The translations under genes were made by a program, and so were the position numbers. A DNA stretch of 64,000 nt from Microbacterium paraoxydans. Lineage in GTDB: Bacteria > Actinomycetota > Actinomycetes > Actinomycetales > Microbacteriaceae. The notes under the pieces are model-generated. The model was not told the DNA's origin. It was given only the letters and a program-made list of their open reading frames with translations, and searched no databases. Shown in pieces: positions 51,101-58,596 of this stretch. Within the stretch, counting starts at the first letter, position 1, and each line of letters opens with the position of its first letter. The DNA lies in contig NZ_JAGTUK010000002.1 of the NCBI RefSeq assembly GCF_018224615.1, positions 434,001 to 498,000 of the forward strand. The letters are read 5' to 3'.

Positions 51101-51661
51101 GTGATGCACGCGTTCCCCTGTGGCACCCTCGCCCTCGACTTCGTGGGGACGCTGCGCGCGCGCCGCGACCCCGAGCCGCGCGAGATGCTCGATGACGCGG
51201 GGGCGCTCGAGGCGTGGTTCGTCGAAGCCGGCGTCATCGACGAGGTGTCCGGGGTCCGTCGTTCGCAGGTGGCGGATGCGGTCGAGCTGCGCGAGGCGAT
51301 CTACGACGTCGTCTTCGCCCGGTTGCAGGGATCTCCGCTGCCGAGCGCACCCGTTGCGCTGCTCAACAGGTGGGCCGTGTCGGCTCCCGTGAGGCTGACG
51401 CTCGACGGCGACGTCGTGCGGCGCGAGGGGGGCGCAGCGGAGGGCCTGGCGACCGTGGCCAGGAACGCCGTCGAGCTCATCGGTGGCGACGATGCCGGGC
51501 TCCTGCGCGAATGCGGTCGGCCCGGATGCACCCAGGTGTACGTGGACCGTTCGCGGGGAGGCCGCCGCGAGTGGTGTTCCATGCGCACGTGTGGCAACCG
51601 GGTCAAGGCCGCCCAGTTCCGCGCTCGTCACCGCGGCGCGTCCGCGGGCGCATCCGCCTGA
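51101..51661 (+). CDS. CGNR zinc-finger (ABATE domain) transcriptional regulator
   Basis: The 186-residue protein has the N-terminal stress-induced ABATE-like domain (LALDFVGTLRAR...EAWFVEAGV) and a C-terminal zinc finger with CGRPGCTQVYVDRSRGGRREWCSMRTCGNRVK, the C-x4-C...C-x4-CGNR signature. The GTG start at 51101 is favoured by the -10 box six bases upstream; ATG 51104 is the alternative. It probably controls itself and the divergent VOC operon. Confidence 0.9.
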   Translation: MMHAFPCGTLALDFVGTLRARRDPEPREMLDDAGALEAWFVEAGVIDEVSGVRRSQVADAVELREAIYDVVFARLQGSPLPSAPVALLNRWAVSAPVRLTLDGDVVRREGGAAEGLATVARNAVELIGGDDAGLLRECGRPGCTQVYVDRSRGGRREWCSMRTCGNRVKAAQFRARHRGASAGASA

Positions 51662-51689
51662 CGGCGCCGGGCGGCCGTCCACCGGCGCA

Positions 51690-51886
51690 TCCCGGGAGGT
51701 GCCCCGGGTGTCTATCCGCTCGGGCTTCCAGATCCTCGGCGTGCGTCCCCATCACTTCGGCCATCCCGCCCAGGTACCGGTGGACGGTGCGTAGCTCCTC
51801 CAGCGAGAAGCCCGCGGCGTGGGCGTCCGCGAGGGCAGCCCGATCCGTGCGCTGAGGGCGGGCGCGCAGCCTTTCGGTCGTGAGTG
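51690..51886 (-). pseudogene. Possible regulator remnant
   Basis: On the minus strand a frame without a usable start reads AALADAHAAGFSLEELRTVHRYL followed by GGMAEVMGTHAEDLEARADRH-like sequence. The GFSLEELR pattern resembles the effector-side helix of MerR-type regulators. No start codon or full domain is present, so this is either a remnant or chance. Confidence 0.3.
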
Positions 51887-51903
51887 ACGAGCGCGGCAGA
51901 GCG

Positions 51904-52239
51904 CTAGGCGACGACTTCGAGGGGTGACGTGCCCGGACCCGTGTTCGCCGGCTCGTGAATCAGGTAGAGGCCGGTGGGGGCGTTCGCGGTGTAGGCCAGC
52001 GCGTCCACCCACGCCCGGTTGAGTGCGGGCTGCCGGCTGCCGGCGTACTTGAACACCAGGGAGGAACCGGGATGCACCCAGACGGTGGTGCGGCCGCCGC
52101 CGGTGCTGGCGTCTTCTTTCCAGGTGAAGGGGAAGGGTTCCCCGCGGCGCAGCTTCGCCGTGATGACCAGCTGCAGGTGAGTGAGCGCGCGGTCCTCGAT
52201 CTCCGTCTTCGGTCCGCCGTCGTAGATGAACTTGCCCAT
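51904..52239 (-). CDS. DUF7882-family protein of Microbacteriaceae (often mis-named DNA ligase)
   Basis: ATG 52239 gives 111 residues that start MGKFIYDGGPKTEIEDRALTHL, with the conserved KLRRGEPFPFTW and TTVWVHPGSSLVFKYAG. Related small proteins in this family are common in Microbacteriaceae and have often been labelled ATP-dependent DNA ligase without supporting motifs: there is no ligase KxDG or other catalytic domain here. Function unknown. A truncated paralogue lies at 52751. Confidence 0.75.
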   Translation of the reverse strand: MGKFIYDGGPKTEIEDRALTHLQLVITAKLRRGEPFPFTWKEDASTGGGRTTVWVHPGSSLVFKYAGSRQPALNRAWVDALAYTANAPTGLYLIHEPANTGPGTSPLEVVA

Positions 52240-52368
52240 GATGGGCTCCCTCGTTCCCGCCACAGAAACCTGTGCCAAGAGGCGCGACCCCGTTGGTCGC
52301 TACGTGGTGTCTCTCCACGGTCTCACGCCTCCGCCCGGATGGGTACCCCACCTTCGTCCGCCGGGTCG

Positions 52369-52641
52369 TCAGAGGTCCCAGTCGGGCGGAAGGGCGGACG
52401 GGTCCCACTCGCTGTCGGGTTCGCCGGCCGACTGGGTGCGGACGAAGACGCGCGTGTGCGGGGTGATCAGCACGCTCGCGATGCCCTCGGCCGTGGCGAT
52501 CGTCAGGAACGACGGCTCTGTCCGGGCGATCGCCTCGATCTGCGACATCACCTCCGTGACGGAGCCCGGATCGCGCAGGGCGAAGAAGTGGCCGTCGATC
52601 TCGAGTTGAGTCCACGTCATACCCTCGTCGATTGGCCGCAT
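52369..52641 (-). CDS. Small hypothetical protein (90 aa)
   Basis: An alpha/beta-looking protein with MTWTQLEIDGHFFALRDPGSV near its N-terminus (alternative start 52620) and a tail SEWDPSALPPDWDL. No signal peptide or metal motif. It sits between the two DUF7882 copies. Not recognised. Confidence 0.6.
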   Translation of the reverse strand: MRPIDEGMTWTQLEIDGHFFALRDPGSVTEVMSQIEAIARTEPSFLTIATAEGIASVLITPHTRVFVRTQSAGEPDSEWDPSALPPDWDL

Positions 52642-52750
52642 GGGGGAGACGATAGGGCGCGGCCGGCGCGCGGCTCATGGCCTTGTGCCCTGATCGGACG
52701 GTGGTTATCGTGCCCTCCCCGCGGCGGGCGGACGTGACGAGGGTGAGCGC

Positions 52751-52879
52751 ATGGGCACCATCCAGTACGGCAACGGCAGCGAGATCCACATCGAAGACCG
52801 TGCGCTCGCGCACCTCAAGGTCGATAGCGGTGACTCGCCGCCCACTCTTCCATACCTACCTCTAGGTATGGAAGAGTGA
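52751..52879 (+). pseudogene. Truncated DUF7882 paralogue
   Basis: From ATG 52751 the frame reads MGTIQYGNGSEIHIEDRALA then HLKV, which matches the start of the DUF7882 protein at 52239 (MGKFIYDG...EIEDRALTHL). After about 24 residues the similarity ends, and unrelated sequence, including half of the TetR operator, follows to a stop at 52877-52879. The remaining three quarters of the gene are missing. Confidence 0.7.
52843..52878. promoter_or_regulatory. 36-bp perfect palindrome, TetR operator candidate
   Basis: CACTCTTCCATACCTA, spacer CCTC, and the exact complement TAGGTATGGAAGAGTG. It ends six bases before the TetR start codon, leaving no room for an RBS outside it, so it is probably both operator and part of the leader. 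Confidence 0.8.
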
Positions 52880-52883
52880 GGGC

Positions 52884-53453
52884 ATGACGACGAACTCGAG
52901 GGAAGCCCTCCTGCGGGCGGCGCAGGAACTGTACGCCGAGAACGGGGTGGCGGCGACCACGCCCAACCAGGTGCTCCAGCAGAGCGGCATCGGCCAGGGC
53001 AGCCTCTACCACCACTTCCCGTCGAAGCACGATCTCGCGGTCGCCGCGGTGGCGCGGACCGTCGAAGAAGCACTCGCGTCCTCCGCCACCGTGCTGCAGG
53101 GCGACGCGGGATCGTGCGCACGCCTCGCCGCCTACCTGGAACGGCCGCGGAACGCCACCGCGGGATGCCGGATCGGGCGCCTCACGGCCGATCCGTTCGT
53201 CGCCGCAGACGAAGCGCTGAGCGCCCTGGTGGCCGGCTACTTCGGCGACCTCGTCGACCTGCTCACCGCCGTGATCGAAGACCAGGGCCAGGAGGCCGAC
53301 GCGGCACGCGACCGGGCGACCGCGGCGGTCGCCGTGATCCAGGGCGGGTACGTGCTGTCGCGGGCCGCCGGAGACGACGAACCGATGCGGTCCGCCGTCC
53401 GCGGTTTCCTCGGCCTGATGAACGCCACCGCGAGCGGGGAGGGCCACGCATGA
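52884..53453 (+). CDS. TetR/AcrR-family regulator
   Basis: The 189-residue protein has the helix-turn-helix ENGVAATTPNQVLQQSGIGQGSLYHHFPSKHDL at about residues 18-50, and a C-terminal ligand domain with CRIGRLTADPFV. The palindrome at 52843 is its obvious autoregulatory site. It overlaps a phosphodiesterase gene by ATGA. Confidence 0.92.
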   Translation: MTTNSREALLRAAQELYAENGVAATTPNQVLQQSGIGQGSLYHHFPSKHDLAVAAVARTVEEALASSATVLQGDAGSCARLAAYLERPRNATAGCRIGRLTADPFVAADEALSALVAGYFGDLVDLLTAVIEDQGQEADAARDRATAAVAVIQGGYVLSRAAGDDEPMRSAVRGFLGLMNATASGEGHA

Positions 53454-54187
53454 CCGTCATCGCGCACCTCAGCGACCCCCACCTCGACACGACGCCACTC
53501 CGGCTGCGCCGCTTCGAGGCCGCGCTCGCGGCGGCCTCGTCGATGCCGGGGCTCGACGCGGTCGTCGTCAGCGGCGACCTCGCCGACCACGGAGCCGACG
53601 AGGAGTACGCGCAGTTCTTCGCCGCGCTCCCCGTGGACATCCCGACCCTCGTCGTCCCCGGAAACCACGACGACAGCGAGGCGATGCTCCGCTCCCAGGC
53701 GCGGGCCGGACGCGAGCCCGCACTGTCGGCGGCGATCGACGTGGCGGGCGTGCGGCTCGTCGGGCTCGACTCGCACCTCGATTCGCGAGTGGAGGGACGC
53801 CTCTCCCCGGAGACGCTGGACTTCGCCCGGCATGCGGCACTCGCGGCCGACGGACCCGTCGTGCTCGTGATGCACCACCCTCCGGTGCCGGTGGGACATG
53901 ACGTCGCGGACGACTGGAATCTGCAGAACCTCCCGGACCTCGAGGCGCTGATCGCGGAGCAGCCCCGCATCATCGGCGTCTTCACGGGGCACGTGCACAC
54001 CGCGCTCGCGGCGACCTTCGCCGGGGTTCCCGTGCTGGGGGCGCCGGGCATCGTCTCCACCATGCGGCTGGGAAGCAGAGTGAACCCGATCGCCGACTCC
54101 CGTGCCATGCCGGGGGTGGCCCTGCACGTGGTCGACGGCACCCGCATCCGCACGGTGTTCCACTACCTCAGCCCCGCGGAGCTCTAG
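53450..54187 (+). CDS. Metallophosphoesterase (cyclic nucleotide phosphodiesterase CpdA-like)
   Basis: Starting at the overlapping ATG gives 245 residues. Metal-ligand motifs in order: LSDPHLD, VVSGDLADHG, VVPGNHDD, VMHHPPV, and FTGHVHTA. This order is that of the calcineurin-like phosphoesterases, best matching 3',5'-cyclic AMP phosphodiesterases. Co-transcribed with TetR. Confidence 0.9.
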   Translation: MTVIAHLSDPHLDTTPLRLRRFEAALAAASSMPGLDAVVVSGDLADHGADEEYAQFFAALPVDIPTLVVPGNHDDSEAMLRSQARAGREPALSAAIDVAGVRLVGLDSHLDSRVEGRLSPETLDFARHAALAADGPVVLVMHHPPVPVGHDVADDWNLQNLPDLEALIAEQPRIIGVFTGHVHTALAATFAGVPVLGAPGIVSTMRLGSRVNPIADSRAMPGVALHVVDGTRIRTVFHYLSPAEL

Positions 54188-54298
54188 AGCGCCGCGCCGT
54201 TCGTTCCGCGGTACCACGGGCGCGATACCGCTGGAGGATGTCGTGGGTTTCCGGCTTCGAGAGCCTGAGAACACACGTCCCCCAACGGAAGGTCTGTC

Positions 54299-54632
54299 GT
54301 GATCTCACGCTCCCCTCGTCCCGCTCTCGCCCTCGTCGGGGCCCTCGTCGTCTCGACGGTCGCCCTCGCCGGGTGTTCCGCTCCCGCACACGTTCCTGCC
54401 CGAGGCCGAGGAGTTCTCCGAGCCGCAGGGGCTGTTCAACCTCAACGGCTGGATCGGACACAACGGCAGCCTGCCCGGGTACAAGACCGTGTCGATCTAC
54501 CTGCCCGAGAAGGAGATGACGATCGTCGCGTTCGTGAACTCCGACGCCGTCGGGAAGTCCGCCCTGGGACCGGGACTGGTCGGTCCCGTCACGCAACTCC
54601 TCACGCCGGACGCGCTGTTCGAGCTCGGCTGA
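54299..54632 (+). pseudogene. Decayed beta-lactamase/D-Ala-D-Ala carboxypeptidase-family lipoprotein
   Basis: From GTG 54299 a lipoprotein signal reads MISRSPRPALALVGALVV then a lipobox LAGC. The frame then changes, and another frame (54384-54632) reads PEAEEFSEPQGLFNLNG, GWIGHNGSLPGYKTVSIYLP, then a terminal strand and TPDALFELG. The second part is the C-terminal end of the serine beta-lactamase-like family (H-x-G motif and last strand). The Ser-x-x-Lys and Tyr motif regions, about 300 residues, are missing, so an internal deletion plus frameshift killed the gene. Confidence 0.85.
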
Positions 54633-54655
54633 CCCGACTCGGGCGCTGCGGGCGG

Positions 54656-55282
54656 TCACCCTTCGGCGGGCCGCTCGTAGCGGGCGAGGAACGCGTCGAC
54701 CGCGCGGCGCACGGGGCCGCCCGTCTCTTCGGCGCCCAGGAGTTGCGCGTTCAGGGCGGGGCCGATCACGAGCCAGGTGAACTCGGAGGCTGCGGCGTGC
54801 GCGTCGTCGATCTCCAGCCCGCGGTCGGCGGGCATCTGCGCGAGCGTGTCGGCGAGGTTGCCGATGTTCCGGTTCCAGCTGTCTTCGAGGTAGAGCCGCG
54901 CGACCTCCGGGTGTGCCGCGGCCTCGGCAATGACGAGGCGCCGCATGCGCAGCACGGGCTCGCTCAGGATCGCCGCGCGCATGGTCTCTGCGAGCTCGGT
55001 GAGGCCGCGGCGCACGTCGGTGTCGGAGGCAAGGCGCTGCAGGGCGGGGCGCATGGCGTCGCGCCCTGCGGCTGCCCACTGCCGCACGACCGCGGCGTAC
55101 AGCTCCGTCTTGGAGGAGTGGTCGCGGTAGAGGGACGCCTTGGAGATTCGCGCGCGTCGGGCGACCTCTTCCATGGAGGTCCCCGCGTAGCCGTGCTCAA
55201 GGAGCACGTCGCGGGCGGTGGCGAGCAGATCGTCGCCGGTGAGTCCGGGCGGGCGGCCGGGGCCGGAGGCGCGCGAGGTCAT
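54656..55282 (-). CDS. TetR/AcrR-family regulator
   Basis: The 208-residue protein has the helix-turn-helix YAGTSMEEVARRARISKASLYRDHSSKTEL at about 30-60 and a C-terminal domain of the AcrR C-terminal type (DUF/TetR_C). The start ATG 55282 is six bases downstream of TAAAGT on the minus strand, fitting a leaderless message. It is divergent from the DUF1761-like gene. Confidence 0.9.
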   Translation of the reverse strand: MTSRASGPGRPPGLTGDDLLATARDVLLEHGYAGTSMEEVARRARISKASLYRDHSSKTELYAAVVRQWAAAGRDAMRPALQRLASDTDVRRGLTELAETMRAAILSEPVLRMRRLVIAEAAAHPEVARLYLEDSWNRNIGNLADTLAQMPADRGLEIDDAHAAASEFTWLVIGPALNAQLLGAEETGGPVRRAVDAFLARYERPAEG

Positions 55283-55298
55283 GATCCCACTTTAGTAC

Positions 55299-55327
55299 TT
55301 GACAGTTCTCAATGCCGGGTCTAGTTT
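55299..55327 (+). promoter_or_regulatory. Promoter of the DUF1761-like gene
   Basis: TTGACA (55299-55304), a 17-bp spacer and TAGTTT (55322-55327). The predicted start at about 55334 lies within the palindrome at 55329-55342. Confidence 0.8.
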
Positions 55328-55328
55328 C

Positions 55329-55342
55329 GTACCAATCGGTAC
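55329..55342. promoter_or_regulatory. TetR operator candidate
   Basis: GTACCAATCGGTAC has perfect 5-bp arms, and its neighbour TTTAGTAC (55291-55298) repeats an extended half-site near the TetR promoter. Position over the transcript start fits repression of the membrane gene by the divergent TetR. Confidence 0.7.
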
Positions 55343-55357
55343 TAAAGGAGCACTCCC

Positions 55358-55738
55358 ATGATCGTCCTCGGCATCGCCCTCGCCACGGTGGCTTCGTTCC
55401 TCGCCAGTGCCGTGCTCTACGCCCTCCCTCCCGTCTCGGCGCTCATCGCCCGCACGAGCACCCCGCGCCCCGGCATCCCCGTCGCGGTGCAGATGCTGTC
55501 GGTTGTGCTGCGCAGCCTCCTCGCCGCCGGACTGGTCGCGGGGCTCATGGCGGCCGCGGGGTGGCACGGTGCCGGTGCCGGGACGCTGCTCGGCCTCGCC
55601 CTCTCGGTCTTGCCCCTCACTCTGCTCTCGGGCGGAGTGATCCACGAGAACACCGCCGTGTCCGCGGCCGGTGTCCACCTGCTCGACTGGGTCGTGAAGC
55701 TCGTGCTCACCGGCGCCATCGTCGGGCTCTTCCTCTGA
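55358..55738 (+). CDS. DUF1761-like small membrane protein
   Basis: The 126-residue protein has four hydrophobic segments and the sequence AGVHLLDWVVKLVLTGAIVG near the end, as in DUF1761 proteins. Function unknown; it is the first gene of a short run under TetR control. Confidence 0.75.
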   Translation: MIVLGIALATVASFLASAVLYALPPVSALIARTSTPRPGIPVAVQMLSVVLRSLLAAGLVAGLMAAAGWHGAGAGTLLGLALSVLPLTLLSGGVIHENTAVSAAGVHLLDWVVKLVLTGAIVGLFL

Positions 55739-55755
55739 ACCCCACGGAGCTCCTC

Positions 55756-56040
55756 ATGACGAACACCACCCCGCTCGACATCACGTTCACCGCGACGCTC
55801 GGCAAGGTCCGCGACGGCGACACCTGGACCTGCGTGCAACTGCCCGACTCGGCGACGATCTTCGGCACCCGCGGTCTCGTGAAGGTCGCCGGAACCGTCG
55901 ACGGCGAGCCCTTCCGCGGCGCGTTCATGGCGCTCGGCGACGGCACCCACAAGCTGCCGGTGACCGCCGCCATCCGCCGGCGTCTCGGGAAGGCCGACGG
56001 CGACGAGGTCACGGTGCACCTCACGGAACGTCTGAACTGA
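55756..56040 (+). CDS. DUF1905-domain protein
   Basis: ATG 55756 follows GGAG and gives 94 residues, with FTATLGKVRDGDTWTCVQLP and the FRGAFMALGDGTHKLPVTAAIRRRLG core typical of DUF1905. It is 17 bases after the DUF1761-like gene and probably co-transcribed. No known function. Confidence 0.82.
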   Translation: MTNTTPLDITFTATLGKVRDGDTWTCVQLPDSATIFGTRGLVKVAGTVDGEPFRGAFMALGDGTHKLPVTAAIRRRLGKADGDEVTVHLTERLN

Positions 56041-56106
56041 CCGCGTCTGCGCGGGGGAGAGCGGCGACGTGCTGGCTCGCTCTTGACGTCGCGGTCACCA
56101 CGTCCA

Positions 56107-56130
56107 ATACTTAGGTACATGCCTAAGTAT
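56107..56130. promoter_or_regulatory. ArsR operator overlapping start codon
   Basis: ATACTTAGG (56107-56115) and its exact complement CCTAAGTAT (56122-56130) flank TACATG, which includes the ArsR ATG (56119). TTGACG lies at 56083-56088 with a 17-bp spacer to AATACT. The operator covers the -10 box and the start of the leaderless mRNA. Confidence 0.8.
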
Positions 56131-56457
56131 CTCGACGAGCTCGACGCCGTGCTCCGCGCCCTCGCGGACCCCACGCGCCGGGCGATCGTCGAGCGGCTCG
56201 CGTCGTCGCCCGCCGTCGTGTCCGATCTCGCGGCGCCGTTCGCGATGACGCTGCCCTCGCTGATGCAGCACCTCGGCGTCCTGGAGGCCGCGGGGGTGAT
56301 CACGTCGGAGAAGCAGGGCAGGGTCCGCACGGTCACGCTGCGCCCCGGCGGGCTCGACGTGCTGCACCTCTGGCTCGGACAGCAGCGCACGCCCGCCGAG
56401 CGCAGCGCCGACCGGCTGGGCATCCACCTCACCCGCACGGCCCCGAAGGAGCACTGA
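56119..56457 (+). CDS. ArsR-family transcriptional regulator
   Basis: ATG 56119 gives 112 residues with the winged helix LRALADPTRRAIVERLASSPAVVSDLAAPFAMTLPSLMQHLGVLEAAGVI. No metal-binding Cys pair is visible, so it is not an arsenic or metal sensor of the classical type. It leads an operon with a reductase-like and an AHSA1-like gene, a frequent trio in actinobacteria. Confidence 0.9.
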   Translation: MPKYLDELDAVLRALADPTRRAIVERLASSPAVVSDLAAPFAMTLPSLMQHLGVLEAAGVITSEKQGRVRTVTLRPGGLDVLHLWLGQQRTPAERSADRLGIHLTRTAPKEH

Positions 56458-56458
56458 C

Positions 56459-57103
56459 ATGACCCGCGTCCGCATGGACCTGTTCGCCTCGCTCGACGGC
56501 TACACGCCGTCCGACCTCACCCCCGACAGCCCCATGGGCGAGGACTGGGGCCGCCTCACCGCGGCCTACGCGGGAACCCGCACGTTCCGCGAGAAGATCT
56601 TCGGTGACACGAGCGGCGCCGGAACCACGGGGGTCGACGAGCGCTACGCCGCCGCGTTCTTCCAGGGTGTCGGCGCCGAGATCATGGGCGCGGGGATGTT
56701 CGGCCTCCACTCCCACCCCGACGACCCCGACTGGAAGGGCTGGTGGGGCGACACCCCGCCGTTCGGCACACCCGTCTACGTGCTCACCCACACCGCACCG
56801 CGCCCGTCGATCCCGATGGACGGCGGCACCACGTTCCACTTCCGCGACGCCCCCATCGAGGACGTGCTCGCCGAGGCCACCGAGGCGGCGGGCGGCCTCG
56901 ACGTGCGCATCGGCGGCGGCTACCGCACCGCGCGCTCGTTCCTGCGCGCGGGGCTCGTCGACGAGCTGCACCTGCTGGTCGCGCCGCTCTTCCTCGGTCG
57001 CGGGTACCGGCTGTGGGACGACCTGACCGGCTTCGAGAACACCTACACCGTGACCACGGAGGCGGCCGAGAGCGGCGTCGTCCACGTCACCCTGACCCGA
57101 TAG
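56459..57103 (+). CDS. Dihydrofolate reductase-like (RibD C-terminal) protein
   Basis: The 214-residue protein has MDLFASLDGYTP at the start, VYVLTHTAPRPSIPMDGGTTFHF in the middle and DVRIGGGYRTARSFLRAGLVDELHLLVAPLFLG near the end. This is the RibD C-terminal reductase fold. One base separates it from arsR. Its substrate is unknown. Confidence 0.88.
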   Translation: MTRVRMDLFASLDGYTPSDLTPDSPMGEDWGRLTAAYAGTRTFREKIFGDTSGAGTTGVDERYAAAFFQGVGAEIMGAGMFGLHSHPDDPDWKGWWGDTPPFGTPVYVLTHTAPRPSIPMDGGTTFHFRDAPIEDVLAEATEAAGGLDVRIGGGYRTARSFLRAGLVDELHLLVAPLFLGRGYRLWDDLTGFENTYTVTTEAAESGVVHVTLTR

Positions 57104-57112
57104 GACACCGTG

Positions 57113-57574
57113 ATGACGAGAGAGCACCGGCTCGCGCACTCCGGATTCACCCTCACGCGCGACTACCCCGCACCGCTCGACCGCGTGTGGGCCGCGTTCG
57201 CGGACGAGGGCCAGAAGCGTGGGTGGTGGGGCGACGCCGACGCCATCGAGGAGCGCGAGTGGGCGTTCGACTTCCGGGTCGGCGGTCGCGACGTCCACGA
57301 GGGACGCTTCCACGACGGACCCGTGTCGCGGTACGAGGCCACCTACACCGACATCGTGGACCGGGTGCGGATCGTCACCACGTACGACATGTGGCTGGAC
57401 GGCGAGCACATGTCGACCTCGGTCGCGTCGCTCGAGTTCGAGCCGATCGACGGCGGCACCCGCTTCACCCACACCGAGCACGGGGTCTTCCTCGACCGGT
57501 TCTGGGACGACGGGCCCGGCCGGGAAGCGGGGACGCGCGGTCTCCTCGACGCCCTCAGCTCCTTCCTCGCCTGA
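57113..57574 (+). CDS. SRPBCC (AHSA1-like) protein
   Basis: From ATG 57113 (GTG 57110 is also possible) the 153-residue protein contains TLTRDYPAPLDRVWAAFAD and the WAFDFRVGG segment of Activator of Hsp90 ATPase homologues, with a hydrophobic-cavity helix-grip fold. It is the third gene of the ArsR operon. Confidence 0.88.
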   Translation: MTREHRLAHSGFTLTRDYPAPLDRVWAAFADEGQKRGWWGDADAIEEREWAFDFRVGGRDVHEGRFHDGPVSRYEATYTDIVDRVRIVTTYDMWLDGEHMSTSVASLEFEPIDGGTRFTHTEHGVFLDRFWDDGPGREAGTRGLLDALSSFLA

Positions 57575-57597
57575 GCCTGAGCCTGAGCCTGAGCCGA
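57571..57597 (+). repeat. Short tandem repeat
   Basis: About four copies of GAGCCT lie over and just after the stop codon of the SRPBCC gene. It encodes nothing past the stop and is a probable slippage site. Confidence 0.7.
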
Positions 57598-57642
57598 GGT
57601 CGGGATCGGCGCCGGATCGCCCCTGCCGCGCGCCGAGGAGCC

Positions 57643-58596
57643 TCAGCGCAGCACGCCCTCCTCAGCGCCCAGGCGCGCGAGCTCGGCGGCGGTGGGCGAG
57701 CCCTCCCAGTCGCCCAGGGCCGTGCACGCGAAGGCCCCGACGGCCGCGGCGCGTCGGAGTCGGTCGAGCGTCGAGGCGGTGTCGCCCCAGAGGCTGAGGT
57801 AACCCGCCACGAAGGCGTCGCCGGCCCCCACGGTGTCGACCACGTCCACGGTGACCGCGGGCACGTCGTGACCGCCGCACTCATCGAGCGCGAAGGCCCC
57901 CCGGGCTCCGCGCTTGATCACCACCTCGCGCGGCCCGAGGTCGCGGAGCCGCTGAGCCAGCTGGAGCGGAGTGCCCTCGCCCACCAGGAGTGCCGCCTCG
58001 TCCTCCCCGGCGAACACCACATCGGCGAGCGCCGCGAGCCGGAGGTAGGCGACGCGCGCGTCCCGCCCGAGCCACACCGCCTCGCGGTGGTTCACGTCGA
58101 AGGAGACGGCGGCTCCCGCGGCGCGCGCCCTCCGCGCCGCCGTCACGGCGCAGTCACCGGAATCCGGGCCGAGGCCGGGCAGGATGCCGGTCAGGTGAAC
58201 GACATCCGCCGTCGCGAGCAATGCGTCCGGCAGATCGGCGGGGGAGAGGCGGGATGCGGCGCTGTCGCGGCGCCAGAAGGTCACGGTCGCCATTGCGGTC
58301 GTCCGGCGATGTTTGTGCATCAGGCCGGTGGGACGATCGGGGTCGCGTTCCGCGTGCACCGCGACGCCCTCCGCCCGCAGTTCCCGCACGACCAGGTCTC
58401 CGAGCGGGTCGTCGCCGAGCCGACTCACCCACGTCGCCCGCCCGCCGAGGCGCGCCAGGGCGATCGCGACGTTGCTCTCCGCGCCCCCGAAACTGAGAGA
58501 GTGTGCGCGCGCAGCGTCGAGGGGTCCCGGTCGGTCGTTCGTGACGAGGCCCATGGTCTCGCCGACCGTGACGACGTGCGGGTGCAACGACGTCAC
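57643..58596 (-). CDS. 2-keto-3-deoxygluconate kinase (PfkB family)
   Basis: Translation from GTG 58596, which overlaps the aldolase stop by GTGA, gives 317 residues. The PfkB signatures are SFGGAESNVAIALARLG near the N-terminus and VDVVDTVGAGDAFVAGYL near the C-terminus, with the catalytic Asp in the latter. The neighbour is a KDPG aldolase, so it should make KDPG or a related sugar-acid phosphate. Confidence 0.88.
   Translation of the reverse strand: MTSLHPHVVTVGETMGLVTNDRPGPLDAARAHSLSFGGAESNVAIALARLGGRATWVSRLGDDPLGDLVVRELRAEGVAVHAERDPDRPTGLMHKHRRTTAMATVTFWRRDSAASRLSPADLPDALLATADVVHLTGILPGLGPDSGDCAVTAARRARAAGAAVSFDVNHREAVWLGRDARVAYLRLAALADVVFAGEDEAALLVGEGTPLQLAQRLRDLGPREVVIKRGARGAFALDECGGHDVPAVTVDVVDTVGAGDAFVAGYLSLWGDTASTLDRLRRAAAVGAFACTALGDWEGSPTAAELARLGAEEGVLR

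Noticed and set aside
51904..52239. ATP-dependent DNA ligase (name commonly given to such proteins)
   Set aside because: The protein has about 110 residues and none of the ligase motifs; DUF7882 is the better description.
57571..57597. GAGCCT tandem repeat as a possible CRISPR or regulatory array
   Set aside because: Only four 6-base units without spacers; simple slippage.
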